DNA of 64,000 nt from Isosphaeraceae bacterium EP7 (GTDB lineage Bacteria; Planctomycetota; Planctomycetia; Isosphaerales; Isosphaeraceae), in the NCBI GenBank assembly GCA_038400315.1, contig CP151667.1, positions 6,149,174-6,213,173 of the forward strand, written 5' to 3'. The position numbers and the translations under genes are program-made. Each line of letters starts with the position of its first letter. The first letter of the stretch is position 1. The notes under the pieces were generated by a model that ran no database searches, had not been told where the DNA came from, and saw nothing but the letters and a program-made list of their open reading frames with translations. This document shows positions 63,894 through 64,000 of the stretch, in pieces.

Positions 63894-64000
63894 TGGGTTC
63901 GTTTCGTAAAAAGCAGGGTCAGCACGCCCAGAATGGGTTCGTTTCGTAAAAAGGCGGGATCACGACGTCCGAAATGGGTTCGTTTCGTAGAAAAGCGAGC
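63894..64000. repeat. Tandem array of 40-41-base repeats at the window edge
   Basis: Three copies of TGGGTTCGTTTCGTAAAAA begin at 63894, 63934 and 63975 (the third has one G for A), separated by similar 21-22-base segments. The array continues beyond the window. Its spacing and the similarity of the intervening segments argue for an ordinary tandem repeat, not CRISPR. Function unknown. Confidence 0.75.

Noticed and set aside
63894-64000. Possible CRISPR array
   Set aside because: The core is short (19 bases) and the segments between cores resemble each other, unlike CRISPR spacers; no cas genes are seen.

Overview
The window looks like a piece of a planctomycete chromosome, most likely from the family Isosphaeraceae. 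This is inferred from family content, not from any database search. The DNA is very GC-rich, with long antisense open frames and frequent GTG/TTG starts. Families typical of Planctomycetota recur: three DUF1501 proteins, one DUF1549/DUF1553 protein with PSCyt-type CxxCH sites, two large PVC-type CxxCH cytochrome/propeller systems, three DUF1559 pseudopilin-like proteins, a YTV-repeat cell-wall protein, PEP-CTERM proteins and a short planctomycete-type ECF sigma factor.

Layout. 1-3000: the start of msrB (cut by the window edge), a small hypothetical, a DoxX-type membrane protein, a transglutaminase-like peptidase and a DUF1275 membrane protein. 3.2-8.1 kb: DUF1501 gene followed by a 1041-aa propeller/HEAT/cytochrome c protein, closed by a strong bidirectional terminator. 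8.1-13.6 kb: central metabolism and Fe-S/Mo enzymes (NADP isocitrate dehydrogenase, a SAM methyltransferase, cysteine desulfurase, A-type Fe-S carrier, sulfite-oxidase-like molybdoenzyme). 13.7-19.9 kb: MFS exporter, two DUF1559 genes, a 415-aa protein with a conserved N-terminal motif, and a small lipoprotein. 20-24.3 kb: DUF1501, a TRASH/YHS-like Cys protein, a CnbZ-like protein, YbaK-type deacylase and a DUF952 protein.

24.3-29 kb holds the most unusual content: two tandem paralogous exported proteins (731 and 708 aa) with a TPR/HEAT-like body and a C-terminal Hint (hedgehog/intein) domain. Instead of a toxin, the Hint domain is followed only by a conserved 25-residue tail. Both genes carry the same promoter with a 17-bp spacer and the same 8-6-8 inverted repeat directly upstream of the -35 box. 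29-35 kb: a DUF1553-DUF1501 pair preceded by a formylglycine-generating-enzyme homologue that keeps the catalytic Cys-x4-Cys. 35-42.6 kb: amidase, dynamin-like GTPase with DUF697 tail, a secreted hypothetical, RdgB and a 752-aa YTV-repeat protein. 43-46.8 kb: SDR oxidoreductase, a TetR regulator facing a cupin gene across a 16-bp palindrome, ArgJ and a small secreted protein. 46.9-51 kb: two PEP-CTERM proteins (one a choice-of-anchor M protein), a lipoprotein coupled to a DUF1559 gene, and a small hypothetical. 51.3-57.3 kb: a penta-CxxCH cytochrome with a PA14 domain, a propeller protein and a Tat-exported Gfo/Idh/MocA oxidoreductase. 57.4-64 kb: MtnA translationally coupled to an acidic protein, alanine dehydrogenase, small membrane and SRPBCC proteins, ECF sigma factor, VanZ-like protein, and a LarA-like (DUF2088) protein that has lost key catalytic residues. 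A tandem repeat array starts at the right edge.

No tRNA, rRNA, CRISPR array or intact insertion sequence was recognised. Promoter and terminator calls rest on visual motif matching and are tentative.
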